Origin: Tridacna crocea
Taxonomy: Eukaryota; Mollusca; Bivalvia; Cardiida; Cardiidae
NCBI GenBank assembly: GCA_943736015.1
Contig: OX031059.1
Span: 21,880,501 to 21,944,500 of the forward strand
Direction of reading: 5' to 3'
Length of the DNA: 64,000 bases
Part shown: positions 34,224 to 45,854 of the stretch, one piece after another
Layout: each line of letters begins with the position of its first letter
How positions within the stretch are numbered: the first letter of the stretch is position 1
Made by a program: the position numbers and the translations under genes
Notes under the pieces: model-generated
What the model saw: only the letters and a program-made list of their open reading frames with translations
Database searches by the model: none
What the model was told of the DNA's origin: nothing

Positions 34224-34575
34224 GTTTTCACTGAATTGTGGTTTCGGGCATTCAAAGGGAAACTCGATTTTGTCAGCGTTGGCTACTCAATTTGTGAGAC
34301 TATAAAACATGAAAGGTCGATGAATATACGATGGAATGGCAAAACGTTGCAGCTGAATACATTAGTTCTACGGTCAGGTAGCAAGGCACTTGGCTTGTTG
34401 AGAAACAATTTACCATAGCCGTGAACAAGTTTCTGAAGTCCCCTGCCACCTGAACTTTCAACTAATAATCACTAGTAAATAAGTTAACATAAAAATTTAG
34501 ACTCATTCATACATTCAAAGCATTAGCAAAATAAAAATTGATCAAATTGTCTCTGAAATGATAGAAGATATCACA

Positions 34576-34865
34576 TTAAAGTAGTAGACCCATAACACTT
34601 CTAGTGCAGCATGGCATAAAAAATTTCTTGATAGTTGATAAATACGGGTTTAAACAAATACATGTAATACTTTTGCACATTTCTATATGCCACCAGGAAT
34701 TCCTTTGATGTCTATCTTGATTTTTTTTATACTTTTGTTAGTTTCCAGAAAAGGGTGGTAATTGTTATCTCCCTTTATAGTGAGATTATAGTGGTTTTAG
34801 ACTTATAACAAATGGTAATTCTAAGAAGGGCAAAAAGGAAAAAAGTAGCTCGGTGAAAATAGTAC
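34576..34865 (+). repeat. AAGGTAGTAGACCCC repeat, copy 2
   Basis: AAAGTAGTAGACCCATAACA, CTTCTAGTGCAGCATGGCAT, TAATACTTTTGCACATTT, TTATAGTGGTTTTAGACTTA and CAAAAAGGAAAAAAGTAGCT: the same order of blocks as at 26115. Confidence 0.78.
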
Positions 34866-34917
34866 AATAATACTCATTTTTTAATCACAGCGAACTCGGC
34901 TCATATCAGCCTGTGTC

Positions 34918-35111
34918 AACTGTCATTTGCAGACGACAATTTCAATGTGCCTAAAATTGTGAAATCTTTCTTTGATAGCGTAGAAAACATTGTGGGAAAC
35001 TTCAAAGGGAGAAAATGCTGGTTACCAGCATTTTCTTCTGTTCCCACAATGTTTTCAAAAGGCTTCTTTTCCAGGGGCGTGAAAAGTCGGCATTGTGTGG
35101 TAAAGGGTTAA
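34918..35111 (+). mobile_element. MITE-P copy, left end missing
   Basis: Begins at GTCATTTGCAGACGACAATT; core GAGAAAATGCTGGTTACCAG; right end CATTGTGTGGTAAAGGGTTA with TTAA at 35108-35111. A 6-base CTTCAA insert sits in the left arm. Confidence 0.88.
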
Positions 35112-35269
35112 TCTCCGTGATGGCATTGTACCAAGTAGGTCATAACAAAATTAGGGATCCATAATATCCGGGTTTTTCCCCCAACAATCGACTGGTGTTG
35201 TCTGCGCATGTCATATTCTTCGAAGATTCGACCTGTCTTATATGACGCATCACTATACCCGATATCGGG

Positions 35270-35790
35270 GAGATTGCAGTAATACGCGCTATAAAGTAGC
35301 AATGGAGAAAATTGTCTTTATCAATACGTGTTAGGAAAAATCAGGCCTGTTCTAGCCCCAGATTTCTCTAAAGTGCTGATCACAGCTGAGTGAATCGCAC
35401 GAGGTAGTGTTTTATTGTGTAAACGTTTATTTTAGTTTGAAACTCTAAGTAACGGTTGTGGCGTAGGAAAGTGGTTCGGTTCTGTACCGAGGATGCCCAA
35501 ATGAGATAGATGAGTATTTATAGAATGCCATCTAGCGGGAGATAATGAATCGACTGGATCTGGAGTAAGAATGGCACTTTTACCGGTAGAATATTGATTG
35601 ATGGCAAAAGTTTCGACCCATGTCAGCCTGCGCGGACTGCGCAGGCTGACATGGGTCGATACCTTTTGCAGATGTATTCAGCCCCTTTTTGCTATTCACT
35701 CAGCTGTGATCAGCAGTTTATAGAAATCTGGGGCTAAAACAGGCCTGATTTTTCCTCACACGTATTGATAATCAAAGCGTTGAGAACGCT
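35270..35790. mobile_element. Foldback element (MITE-F) with ~75-bp arms
   Basis: The left arm from about 35318 reads TATCAATACGTGTTAGGAAA, ATCAGGCCTGTTCTAGCCCC and GTGCTGATCACAGCTGAGTG. The right arm to about 35775 is its complement with a handful of differences. In the middle, 35612-35667, is the palindrome CGACCCATGTCAGCCTGCGC with its partner. A homologous single-arm copy at about 45900-46180 shares ATCAATACG, AGGCCTGTTTTAGC and the internal AAGTAACGGTTGT segment. Confidence 0.8.
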
Positions 35791-35920
35791 GATGTGGCAT
35801 TTGTCAAGGCAGCTGCGGTTTGGAATTAATATATTGAAAGCAAGAGGGTCAATTCAGTAAAGCATGGATAGAGGCACTGGCCGCCGCGATATCACATAAA
35901 TAATGTGTATATAGCAGCAT

Positions 35921-36135
35921 TAACCTTTTCCCAAAAGACACATTTCAGACTGGTCCAAAATGAAAGCATTTGCAGACGACAAAGTATATGAATCGACCGG
36001 ATCTGGTGTAAGAATGGCACTTTGACAGGAAGAATATTGAGTAATGGCAAAAAAGTTCGACCCATGTCAGCCTGCGCGGCGGTGCAGGCTGACATGGGTC
36101 GATACTTTTTGCCAATCTATTAAGCCCCCTTTTGG
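35921..36135. mobile_element. MITE-P left-half fragment fused to a MITE-F fragment
   Basis: 35921-35986 is MITE-P (TAACCTTTTCCCAAAAGACA, GAAAGCATTTGCAGACGACA). It switches at 35987 to sequence shared with 35555-35680 (GAATCGACCGGATCTGGTGT), including the palindrome CGACCCATGTCAGCCTGCGC. The fragment ends only about 40 bases before the splice acceptor of the receptor exon. Confidence 0.8.
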
Positions 36136-36178
36136 TCACTGATCATAGCTCAATTATACTTATCTCTTTATTTTTCAG

Positions 36179-36826
36179 GTTCGAATTGTAATCAACCAGA
36201 CGAGACTCCTACCTCGAGATATGAAAACAGATCTCCTGATGATTCGATTCGCGTCCATGAACCAAGTGCTTGACCCCTGGGTCTATATATTACTACGGCG
36301 TGAAGTAGTGTGGACATTCGTTCGACCAATCAAATCCATTTTTTCAAAAATCTGCTTCAAAACAAACTCAGGCAACCCCCATAATTTATCTAGAAGAATG
36401 CCCGAATCTCCGCTACCTTTCGGCCAACCGGACGAGAATAAAACGTGCTGTTTGTTTTGCTATCACTGTTTGTGTGACCCGCCTACGGTCTCCAGAAGGC
36501 GGAGTTCATCTTTGTATTATAGCGAAAGCATTAGGTATTCCATGTACCGTGTTTCACAGAGAAATCCAACTCAAACGCTCGCGCGGGATTTGGCGGAAAA
36601 CTATTCCAACCTTTTAGCCAAATCCTCGGCAAAGTCCCTTAACTCTGTCGAATCCGAGTCGAACAGACTTATTTTACATAAAGTGAACTCGTTACCTATC
36701 TTATACAACGGGAAAAGTTCAGAAGTCATTACTCGTGAACCAAAGAAAACTAGTGACACAGTGTGTTTGAATTCTTATACTGATGACATCACAGATTCTG
36801 CGGGATGTGATTCGGATTCGTACTGA
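36179..36826 (+). CDS. Prostanoid receptor-like GPCR (EP4-type), terminal coding exon
   Basis: The last coding exon of a class A G-protein-coupled receptor, probably for a prostaglandin, acting at the plasma membrane. The intron ends in TTATTTTTCAG at 36178. Reading in frame gives VRIVINQTRLLP (end of TM6 and third extracellular loop), then TM7 with RFASMNQVLDPWVYILL, and a cytoplasmic tail to a stop at 36824-36826: about 215 residues in all. The TM7 Arg (36245-36247) is the residue that binds the prostaglandin carboxylate in prostanoid receptors, and DPWVY replaces the general NPxxY as in that family. The tail has a Cys cluster (KTCCLFCYHC) suitable for palmitoylation, and many Ser/Thr. An intron after TM6 is a known conserved feature of prostanoid receptor genes, which supports this start. 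EP4 is the closest subtype by memory of the motif; the ligand is inferred. TM1-6 exons are not found upstream in the window. Confidence 0.87.
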   Translation, partial: VRIVINQTRLLPRDMKTDLLMIRFASMNQVLDPWVYILLRREVVWTFVRPIKSIFSKICFKTNSGNPHNLSRRMPESPLPFGQPDENKTCCLFCYHCLCDPPTVSRRRSSSLYYSESIRYSMYRVSQRNPTQTLARDLAENYSNLLAKSSAKSLNSVESESNRLILHKVNSLPILYNGKSSEVITREPKKTSDTVCLNSYTDDITDSAGCDSDSY

Positions 36827-37168
36827 ACCCTAGTCGTACTCTAGGTCAGTTCTGATTCCTGTTGATTACACTGCAGTACAAGATCAATCTACACAGAGAA
36901 GGGAACTTGATCTTCGATCCACTTCATGGATTCGATCTAGTGAGATTCAGGCTGTTTTGGCCCTGACAGAGCAGAGAGACAATTTTAATTGCCACCCCCG
37001 CTAATTATGTAGATCAAGATCAGATATCACTCGACCTTTAAGATTCAATGGGATCTGATTCAGGTTAGGGCTGATCCTAACCGCGAAACGATACAAGTTT
37101 AGCCAATGTTTCGGACAGTGTAGGTCAAGATCACTCTGTAAGTTATATACGAGCCAGGCTAAGACTAT
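36827..37168. other. Downstream region with AGACTGCAC-type hairpin debris
   Basis: Repeated words such as GTAGATCAAGATCAGA (37010-37027) and GGACAGTGTAGGTCAAGATC (37113-37132), and the small palindrome GGTTAGGGCTGATCCTAACC. No clear polyadenylation signal for the receptor gene was found here. Confidence 0.5.
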
Positions 37169-37169
37169 A

Positions 37170-37433
37170 TTGGCTTGCAACACGCGAAAAGGGGCATTCG
37201 GATATTTGCGTAAAGTGTCGTCTCGGATCAGCCTGCGCAGTCCGCGCAGGCTAATCCGAGACGGCACTTTCCCTTTACATTAGATTTTGTCCTTGAGTAG
37301 ACTTCTGCTAAACAGAAAAAATCATATAAACGAAAGCGCCGTCTCGGATTAGCCTGCGCGGACTGCGCAGGCTGATCCAAGACGATACTTTTCGCAGATG
37401 TCCGAATGCCCGTTTTCGCATGTTGCATGCCAT
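37170..37433. mobile_element. MITE-A copy 3
   Basis: TTGGCTTGCAACACGCGAAA at the left and TTTTCGCATGTTGCATGCCA at the right, enclosing two palindromes (GATCAGCCTGCGCAGTCCGC and GATTAGCCTGCGCGGACTGC with partners). Confidence 0.87.
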
Positions 37434-38284
37434 ATGGCATTTTCTCCTTTATCAACAATGTTTTTTTTTTTCAAAGTCGTCTGTTTCTATGCCATGAAAC
37501 AAGTAAACGCTTAGTAAAGGATAAGAAATTTACACTCCTGCTTCAGTGATCCAGTGTCATGTACTCATGTGTACCAAACACAACAATCCCATTTAACTTC
37601 ATTTTCTTATTTTTATATTAATGTAGAATCGATGCGTTCACTTCTCAACCATCCGCTCGCCAATAGTTATGTTCATAACCTTGAAGGTTTGCTAACTCAA
37701 CTCCGTTCTGTCCGCCCGACGATCGCCATCTGACAACAATCTTTTAACTTTTTCGCTGCCAACCAAAAACATTCGGGTTTTTTCGTGGTTTAACTACATT
37801 TCAACTACAATAGTCATTATCGCCAGTTCATCAGAGTTATTGCCCTTTGAGCACACTTTTGCCTCTTTTGTCATTATATACCTACCAAACAACAAATTTT
37901 CAGACTTGTCTGAATTGGAAACATGTTGCAGACAACTTAAATACTACGTTCGTAACTAAATAAACTACGCTTGTAAGACAAAAACACAACACAAAGTCCA
38001 TGATACTCGGAAGCCAAGGGCACTAAGTCTGCAAAGCAAAGGTACTAATTCCACTTAGATGTAGGCCAGTAGTGCTCAAATCAAAGCCCACTTTGTTTGT
38101 AAGCTATCGGTCTCAAGTTCAAGTCAACACAGTTCGCATGCCAAGGATGCCTAGTCCGTTCTGTTCCCATGCTTAGAGTTCTAGTTAAACTATTTTCGGA
38201 AACCAAGGGTGCCATAAATGCGAGGAACAAGGTGGACGCAGTGTCCATGGTTTGTGAATATACATGTACATGAATCAGACTATT
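37434..38284. other. Spacer
   Basis: A MITE-P right-arm scrap at 37438-37470, a left-half scrap at about 37885-37945 (ACCAAACAACAAATTTTCAG) and otherwise no recognisable feature. Confidence 0.5.
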
Positions 38285-38580
38285 TAAGGTGGTAGACCCC
38301 TAATGCTTCTACTGCAACATGATACAAGATTTCTTGTTAGTCGATAAATAAGAATTTATGATTATGTAATAATTTTGCACATTTTAAAAATTAAAACAAC
38401 CGAAATTCCTTTGATGTCTGTCATAAAGTTATTTGTTGATACTTTTGTTACTTTCTAGAAAAGGGGATAATTATTATCTCCCTTTGTACTGAGAATATAG
38501 TGGGTTTAGATTTATAAATGATAATAATTCTTAGAAGGGAAAAAAGGATAAAAGTGACTAGGTTAACGTACTTAAAATAA
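38285..38580 (+). repeat. AAGGTAGTAGACCCC repeat, copy 3
   Basis: AAGGTGGTAGACCCCTAATG, CTTCTACTGCAACATG, TAATAATTTTGCACATTTTA, ATAGTGGGTTTAGATTTATA and AAAAGGATAAAAGTGACTAG, in the order seen in the other copies. Confidence 0.8.
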
Positions 38581-38719
38581 CAGTCGCCGTCTGAAACACA
38601 CTGCAATAGATAACAGTTCTTGTAAAGCATGAATAATCAAAATGTAATTCGAGAAAACCTGCAGAGATAACGAACTGACAGCGTCATTGTTGTTCAACGT
38701 GTTCTTGTGGAGTACTTGT

Positions 38720-38932
38720 TTAACTCTTTACCAAACAACAAAATTATAGACGTGCACAAGTCGATATCATGAGTAGACGGCAAAATAAATACTACTAAAT
38801 ATTAAAATTTGTTCTATGGACGAGCAGAAAACATTGTTGGAAGAAGAGAAAATGCTGGTGACCAGCATTTTCTCCTTTCCCAACAACGTTTTCGAAAGTC
38901 TTTTTCCGCAAGATTGTTTGGTAAAGGGTTAA
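38720..38932 (+). mobile_element. MITE-P copy bounded by TTAA
   Basis: TTAACTCTTTACCAAACAAC to TTTGGTAAAGGGTTAA. Core GAAAATGCTGGTGACCAGCA. Both arms carry the GTTG variant (CATTGTTGG and CCAACAACG). Confidence 0.93.
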
Positions 38933-40580
38933 GATTTGTTACTGGATATGCATTGATATTATCTTACTGTTTTCAAACTTTTGAAAATCAATAAATATTG
39001 AAAATGAACTGACGTTCTATGTATCATTTGATCTTGTTCTATGCCACAGTAAATACATAGAGAAAGAATGCAATCGACCTGTGACTGTGCAATTACACTC
39101 ATCGACAGTTACCCACCATGCTTTTGTCTTTGAGAAAGAATACATAAAGAAGAATGTAATCGACCGAACGTGATGGCGCCAACTGTCCGGACAACTGAAT
39201 GCAAACAAGAATTTCACGTATACTTATTACATTTCAACTGAAACATTTCATCTGTGGCTGTGCATTTACACTCATCGGCAGTTACCCACCATGCTTTTAT
39301 CTTTGTATCCTCGAGTCTTTGGTTGACAAAACCTTGGTCTGTTTACACTAACCATTTGTAATTTCATACTTAGATCTTGTCTCACTTTCAAGAATTTTCT
39401 TGATATGGAAATAGCACAACTTCTGATTGGATAAACTTAAACATTCATGTATATGTTAAACCTTATCCCGCTAATTAACTAAAATGATAATTTCAACTCA
39501 ATAGCAAAACCCCAAATACATGTATTGCTATTTCAAAGTTTTAAAATACGGGAATCTCATCTCATTCTCGGACAGTACAGATCCAAGATCCGACTGCACG
39601 TTTTGTGCAGTCTGATCTTGATCTTCACTGTCCGCAAAAGGTCAGTGAGTCGTGTTCTGCAGCCAAAGGGTTAAAGGTATTGCCTAGACAAGCCGGAACG
39701 GGCGCGTACTTACTCATGATGTGGTACCAGAGCAAGCACTTCCATGTTTCGGCCATACCTTTATCTCGCCGAAAGCAGAAAACCGCATAACGCTTATTAC
39801 GCAAAATACGTATGCAAAAAACGCGACCAAAGACCTAAATCTAAATATCATATTATGTAATTAAATTGACGTTTCTCTAGATCTACACGCCTTTTTCAAA
39901 CCATAAAGATAGGTCAAATTGGTGCACTGACTACCTGGGAATTCCTATAATACATGCAATCCATCTGCTCTCTCCCCCATCACTGTGTGCATGAATATTT
40001 TAATTCAGTCTACCCCAACGGCAGGCTTGTTCATGAAAAAAATGTTGATTCAGGAACACACAAATTGCACAGCTTACTAAAAGCAAACCATTTATCTTGT
40101 AAAACGATAAAAGCAAATTCATATTTTCTATAGAATAATTTTTGTTGTAAACAACAAGATAATTACGTTAAAATGTTTTAATTATTATCGGCTACCTGTT
40201 GTATGTATTGACGTATTTACGTAATTTTCAACTAACCGAACTCTCTTGGAGGAACTCTCTCTTATAGCGATTAATGAGCTAAAGCGCTTTCGTGCACTGG
40301 CGGAAAGTTCCATCTGATCTTTGAGGAATACTGTCCACTACTCCATTGGTCACAGTACCAATGGTCTCTAACTTAGAAATGGAACTGTATTGATAATCGT
40401 GGGGGAAAAATCGAAATTGTTTATTTAGCAGTGAAATAGTTCTGTTACAACTTTGACTTGTAATTTATAATTAACTTCCACTGGGACTTTACGACCGATG
40501 TTTTATAATTTGCATAATGGAAGAGTACAACAAGACACGGGGACGCCTAATGAGTCTGCAAAGAGGCACTCTTTGTATGG
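38933..40580. other. Unique region with a short dispersed duplication
   Basis: A 55-base segment with TGTGCAATTACACTCATCG and AGTTACCCACCATGCTTTT (about 39076-39132) recurs at about 39249-39306. An AGACTGCAC-type hairpin (CGACTGCACGTTTTGTGCAG) lies at 39568-39646. No gene. Confidence 0.55.
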
Positions 40581-40590
40581 TTGAAAAGTT

Positions 40591-40825
40591 TTAAGTGTTT
40601 TCGGTTTGGAAATTCTCACAAAAGGAATTGTGTTTTTCTTTAATTTACGAAAGAATTTTGCAACGACAAAACTATTCAATTGATTTAAGATCGCTCTGTT
40701 CAAATAGTTAAGTGTTTTCGGTCTGGAAATTCTATCATAAAGAATTGTGTTTCCTTTTTAATTTACGTAAGAATTTTACCACAGCAAAGCTATTCAATTG
40801 ATTTAAGATCGCTCTGATCAAATAG
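40591..40825. repeat. 117-bp tandem duplication
   Basis: AAGTGTTTTCGGTTTGGAAA at 40593 and its near copy at 40710; each unit ends AAGATCGCTCTG, TCAAATAGTTAAG. Two units, diverged by about a tenth. Confidence 0.9.
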
Positions 40826-42355
40826 TTAAGTCAAAATTCCATCACGCTATGCCTAACAGTATCCTTTCTATAATTCTCAAGAATCTTCCAAACATAACAT
40901 GTTTTAACGTTTAACCTTATCCTGCTAAGCGAATTAAACGAAGCAATTTCTGATAGACTAAATTGAAAGGCTTAGTCAATCAGAAATTGCGTCACTTCCT
41001 GAGACAGGTAGACTAAAAATGCAATTTGGAAGGCTCGGTAGAGATGAGCCCCGGTGTCTCGACCTCTGGCCCAGAGCTTGTAACAAAATTGATTTCATAC
41101 ACAACTCACCCAACACGAAATTTCCTAATTGAATAAATATTATATATAATTTAATAGGCTGCATCTGCCATTTTACCTTCCTCACTTTGAATTCTCTCTA
41201 TCTGAGGTAATATTAAGACTAAAGTTTGAGTATAAACTTAAGTTTTATAATCACGTCTATGATACAAATTCTCTTTGTCACAGTAACGCAGTTTCTTACC
41301 GGTTTAAATGAATATTTTGGCCACTTTGACCAATTGGAAACTCTGTTACTATTTAAATTTAAAGAATGCTGTGTCGAAAGGTTGGTAAATATACGGAGTC
41401 ACTGCATGATAGTGCCACACAACTTGTTTTTGCCGTATTGAAATAAGTGTGAAATCGACCATCTTTGAAGCCTAACAAATTGCTGAATGGCAAAACTTCA
41501 GTTTTCTGTCTCTTGCTGTCTAAAGACGCTCTCTCACTTTTGCATATCAGCTTGTGTATGTACGGCGTATCGCGATAAGAAAGGAACGCCGCGAAAACGC
41601 CGCAGTAACGTCAATTCACGTGTACGTAGCCAATACTCTCTGGTACGTAGCATGATCTCCGTATCTTTTTTAAGTCTGCACTTACAAATACGTAGCACCT
41701 ACGAAACAGCCTCGATACATCATACTAACGTCACACATACGCCCCAAAGGAAAAACAACGTAACAGTGACGCTGCGGGAATGTAGCTGGAACACTTGTTA
41801 CGTCATTGGTTAACTTAATACTTTTGACTTCTTTTGTACGAATGACAGCATCGAAGTGAGCAGAACTGTTTTCGATCAGTGACCGCCGTATTTATAGGCA
41901 ACGATAAGGGTACATATACATGTGTAAGAAAGGAAAGTCGTGCTGACGAAACGGTTACACCACAGCAGCGCATCATTCGCCACCCTTACGCCTCAGTAGG
42001 CCATGCTTTTCGTCCCTCGAACTCTATACAAACACAGACATGCCACAGGAACGCCACAGAAACGTCGTAGATACGCAGCGCTTTAATTTTGAACAAAATT
42101 TTCCTCAGTTCTTAGCGTCTTTTTTTAAGAAATTTGGCTGCATGCGACGCTGATACGCAATAGTGAAAGAGTAGCATTAAGTAACGCCTTAGTCCTTCAG
42201 AAAAATCATTTAAAACAAGATATCACCGATTGAGATATTTGCTAAATTCCAACAAACATGGGCACCCGAGAATCTTCGCTTTCAAAAACGCCTGTTCACC
42301 GCAGTGACTCCAATTTTTTATTCCTCCATTGATACAAAATGGTGCATTCATTATA
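40826..42355. other. Unique region
   Basis: Frames at 41487-41813 and 41879-42070 are open but match nothing and have no splice or initiation support. No gene is called. Confidence 0.45.
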
Positions 42356-42621
42356 TGGCCTGCAACACGTGAAAATGGGCATTCGGACATTTGCGTAAAG
42401 TGTCGTCTCAGATCAGCCTGCGCAGTCCGCGCAGGCTAATTCCGAGACGACACTTTACGACTACATTCGATTTTGTCCAACAGTAGAGTTGCACAAAACA
42501 GAAAAAATACATAAGAACGGAAAGTTGTAGTCTCGGATTAGCCTGCATGGGCTGTGCAGGCTGATCCAAGATGGCATTTTACGCAAATGTCCGAATGCCC
42601 TTTTTCGCGTGTTGCGAGCCA
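42356..42621. mobile_element. MITE-A copy 4
   Basis: TGGCCTGCAACACGTGAAAA to TTTTTCGCGTGTTGCGAGCC, with both internal palindromes (GATCAGCCTGCGCAGTCCGC; GATTAGCCTGCATGGGCTGT). Confidence 0.87.
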
Positions 42622-44050
42622 ATTATTATAATGAAACCGCATCTAAGTAGTTGCCCACTGCCTTAATTTGACGAAAATCTAAATATACACCGCTAAGCCC
42701 TCTAAGCTCCATAAAACAGTCCAACAAAAGTGCTACTGCAAATTTTCACATAGGACTACTTTTTACACTACGACCCGGGAGCAGTCACTCAGTGGTGCGA
42801 TACCTGATAAGAATGCATTCAATTCCTTTATTGACGTTATTTTTTCTCCGTTTGCGCATGTGTGTTAATAGAATTCAGTGTTTACGCATGCGTGATCTAA
42901 TCTCTGGCTGTTTCAGAGCCTCGTTCTATAAGGTGGTCCTATGCTAGATCACGACTCTTATAAGAAGAATATACCGTGTGATTAAATTGATCTGTCCTCG
43001 CTGACCCTGTTTCAATTTATCTCTGTACAAGACGTCAAAAATCCCAGACTTGTCCAAACCGGAAACTTTGCTCATGACAAATTAAGCGTGGTTCTGGTGA
43101 TGGAATTTGTCTACAGAACAGTTGAAAACATTGTGGAAAAAATAGAAAATGCTGATAACCAGCATTTTCTCCTGTCTCCAAAATGTTTTCAACAGCCTTC
43201 TGAAAGTCCCATATGTCGGTAAAACATGTGAGTTGGGGGCGTGAAGAGTTATGTAGTAATACAAGCACGTCTCGGGAATCGAGAGCTCACGAAATTAACT
43301 TTTCAGCATTGATTGGCAAAGGATCTTCGGAATTATAATGTCTTCTGCATCGCGACAGACTGATTCCCAACTGTCATTTGTATGTGCGCCTTCACATAGG
43401 CCCGCGTTCCAAGGTGATCGATTAGATCCTTCTATTTTATATATGGGCCATGGCCCAAGCATCTTCGCAAGCCAAGGCTGACGATTCACTACGTTACTCT
43501 ACCCTTGGCGGATCGAGCTTGATTTTTACATTCTCCTGATACGCATTTTTCATTGGATGCAGCCAGCTCTAATTTCAACGAATGAAATCGATCGTAGCAT
43601 TTAATCTTTGATAAAAATAGAATAAGGTTGCTACCTTTCGAATAGAAGGTAAATATGGAAACCCACGTGGATGTCTGCTTATCGCTTCATGTGTATTCGT
43701 AAGCAGTTGGTAAAACGATATTTCATTGGCTTTCAGAAATATGATGTAAAGGGGGGTAATAACAAGCTTTCAATAGAGGGCACATCGCAGGAATCTCGAA
43801 ATCGGGCTCGATCAGCAAAGGTAAGATCCACGTAGTAATCGTAACCTTGGCTCGCGAAGATGTGGTCCAATAAAAGAGGGTTAAATACATATATTTGGTG
43901 CACAATACCAAGCAAGTCATTATATAATTATGAGTTTATAAAATCCATTTTGTCTAAATACAAACTGAATCCTTGGGTGGAATGAAACTTTAACAAGAAA
44001 AAAAACTGACCAAAACCTTAATAAAAAAAACAAGTCAGCCTGCACGGAAT
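42622..44050. other. Spacer with a diverged MITE-P copy
   Basis: 43010-43215 is MITE-P in + orientation (GACTTGTCCAAACCGGAAAC, GAAAACATTGTGGAAAAAAT, GAAAATGCTGATAACCAGCA). Elsewhere nothing is recognised; frames such as 43295-43489 have no family. Confidence 0.6.
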
Positions 44051-44098
44051 GTATGTAAGTATGTATGTATGTATGTATGTATTATGTATGTTCGTATG

Positions 44099-44129
<31 letters not shown>

Positions 44130-44181
44130 GTATGCATGTATGTATGTATGTATGCATGCATGTACGTATGTATGTATGTAC

Positions 44182-44212
<31 letters not shown>

Positions 44213-44288
44213 TGTATGTACGTATGTATGTGTGTACGTATGTATGTGTGTACGTATGTATGTATCTTTATGTATGTTTGTATGTATG
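44051..44288. repeat. (ATGT)n microsatellite
   Basis: About 240 bases of ATGT with occasional ACGT, GCATGC and GTGT variants. The Tyr-Val-Cys-Met and His-Thr-Tyr-Ile frames on both strands are translations of it. Confidence 0.98.
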
Positions 44289-44407
44289 AAGGAGAAAAAA
44301 GAGAAATATATCTGCGAGCATCTTGTACCAGAACAACATAGTCATGAATTACATGTATAAACTGCAAAGAGAAAATAACGGTTGCCTGTAGGAAACAATG
44401 CAACACT

Positions 44408-44640
44408 ATACCCGCCTACAAAATTCTAGACTTGTTCAAAATGAAAAAAAAATGTAGACGACAAGATAAAAGTTGCTCAAATGATGAAATTTATCTATAA
44501 AAGGATAGAAAAACATGGTGGGAAAAAACGGAGAATATGATGGTTACCAGTATTTTCTCCCTTTTCCCCAAAATATTTTTCGAATGTCCTGTTCCTGAGA
44601 GTGGTTGGCAGTCGTGGTTGTTTTGTCAAGGTTTTAGCTG
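44408..44640 (+). mobile_element. MITE-P copy, diverged
   Basis: CCTACAAAATTCTAGACTTG, GTAGACGACAAGATAAAAGT, GGATAGAAAAACATGGTGGG, ATGGTTACCAGTATTTTCTC and CAGTCGTGGTTGTTTTGTCA. Termini are eroded. Confidence 0.75.
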
Positions 44641-44879
44641 TAGTAGAAATCTGTTACACAATGACAGATTATTCATAATGATAAAAAACAATCTACTTTG
44701 ACGTGATGCAGTCTGACAGCTTAAATATGACGCTATAATTGCTGTCGTGAAATATAAATGGCATTGGTTTTTAGCGATGACAAAAATTTTCTTCATTTAA
44801 ACATTGCAGAATTGTTTCTCCATGACATCTACCTAAATCAATTAGGCCATGTTCTTTGAAAAGGGGCTTAGAGCATCTG

Positions 44880-44945
44880 CAAAAGGTATCGACCCAGGTC
44901 AGCCTGCGCAATTAGCGCAGACTGACCTGGGCCGATACATTTTGC
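44880..44945. repeat. Foldback core, GTATCGACCC family
   Basis: GGTATCGACCCAGGTCAGCC and GACTGACCTGGGCCGATAC are inverted around TGCGCAATTAGCGCA. The same design as 35612 and 36057 but without the longer arms. Confidence 0.8.
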
Positions 44946-45099
44946 TATTTGTAAAAAATTTTGCGTGTCAAAGGACCAGTTTGCTTCATTATTCATTCAT
45001 TTTGTTAGACTAAATAGATTTTCAGGATCTATAATTATTTGATGACTTGCTCGGAGATACGTTAAGACTTCTTTTGCCAGAGACTGGTCCAATCGTGGA

Positions 45100-45240
45100 A
45101 GACAAACACATTTAGGGTAGAGCATCGGCCTCTAATATCAAATGTTTCGAGTTAGAATCCAGTACTGAGGGAGATGAATAAACTACCTATATCACAGCTC
45201 AAGTACAGAAGTAAGAATTTTCGAGGGTGATAAATATAAT
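45100..45240 (+). mobile_element. Degenerate tRNA-derived SINE fragment
   Basis: AGGGTAGAGCATCGGCCTCT and TTTCGAGTTAGAATCC are the eroded A-box side and B-box of the SINE head seen at 28222. The body is too diverged to bound. Confidence 0.5.
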
Positions 45241-45339
45241 TTAACGTAGTGGACCCCCAATAGAAAACAGCTATTTCCACAATAATATTATCCTACGAAA
45301 TTTGCTATGATTTAAAAAAAAAAAGTGTTATTGTACTGC

Positions 45340-45710
45340 TTTAACAAAGCCACCTTTCCCATTCTGTCTTTTCTAAATTTTCTAGAATTATCATTTATAA
45401 ATCTAAAACCACTATATTTTCATTACTAAGAGAGATTCAGATTTAGAGAAAATGGCAGAAAGTTCTCAACAAGGGAAGAAAACACTGTGGGCAAAGGAGA
45501 AATTGCTCGTTACGAGCAATTTCTCCTTTTCCCACTGTGTTTTCAATAGACTTTTACTGCAGACAATTAAAAACCAGGGCTTGTTTGGGAAAGGGTTAAA
45601 ATGTGCAAAAGTATTAAACCTGTATAAATCCGTATTTATCAACTATCAAAACTTTATGCAATGTAGCACTAGAGGTACAGTATTAGGGGTAAACTACCTT
45701 AATAGAACTT
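45340..45710 (-). repeat. AAGGTAGTAGACCCC repeat, reversed, with nested MITE-P
   Basis: Minus-strand copy: TAAATCTAAAACCACTATAT at 45400, GTGCAAAAGTATTAAACCTG at about 45603 and AGGGGTAAACTACCTTAA at its end. Within it, about 45455-45600, is a MITE-P of the GAAATTGCTCG subfamily (GGAGAAATTGCTCGTTACG and partner, right end GGGAAAGGGTTAA), so MITE-P inserted after this repeat. Confidence 0.8.
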
Positions 45711-45854
45711 GTTTCACAATTGGTGGAGAAAGCAAATTGAGCCATGCTCTGTGAAAAACCTGCAAAACGAATATGGACCAGGTCAACCAGCGTAGTCAGC
45801 AGCTAAAAAACTATATAAAATTAAAATTCTTACATGTATTTCGATAGTAAAAAC

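Noticed and set aside
41487-42070. Two adjacent open frames in a less AT-rich patch
   Set aside because: No domain, no splice signals linking them, and amino-acid content resembles translated noncoding DNA.
44035-44406. Long Tyr-Val-Cys-Met and His-Thr-Tyr-Ile frames on both strands
   Set aside because: Translations of an (ATGT)n microsatellite, which stays open in all frames.
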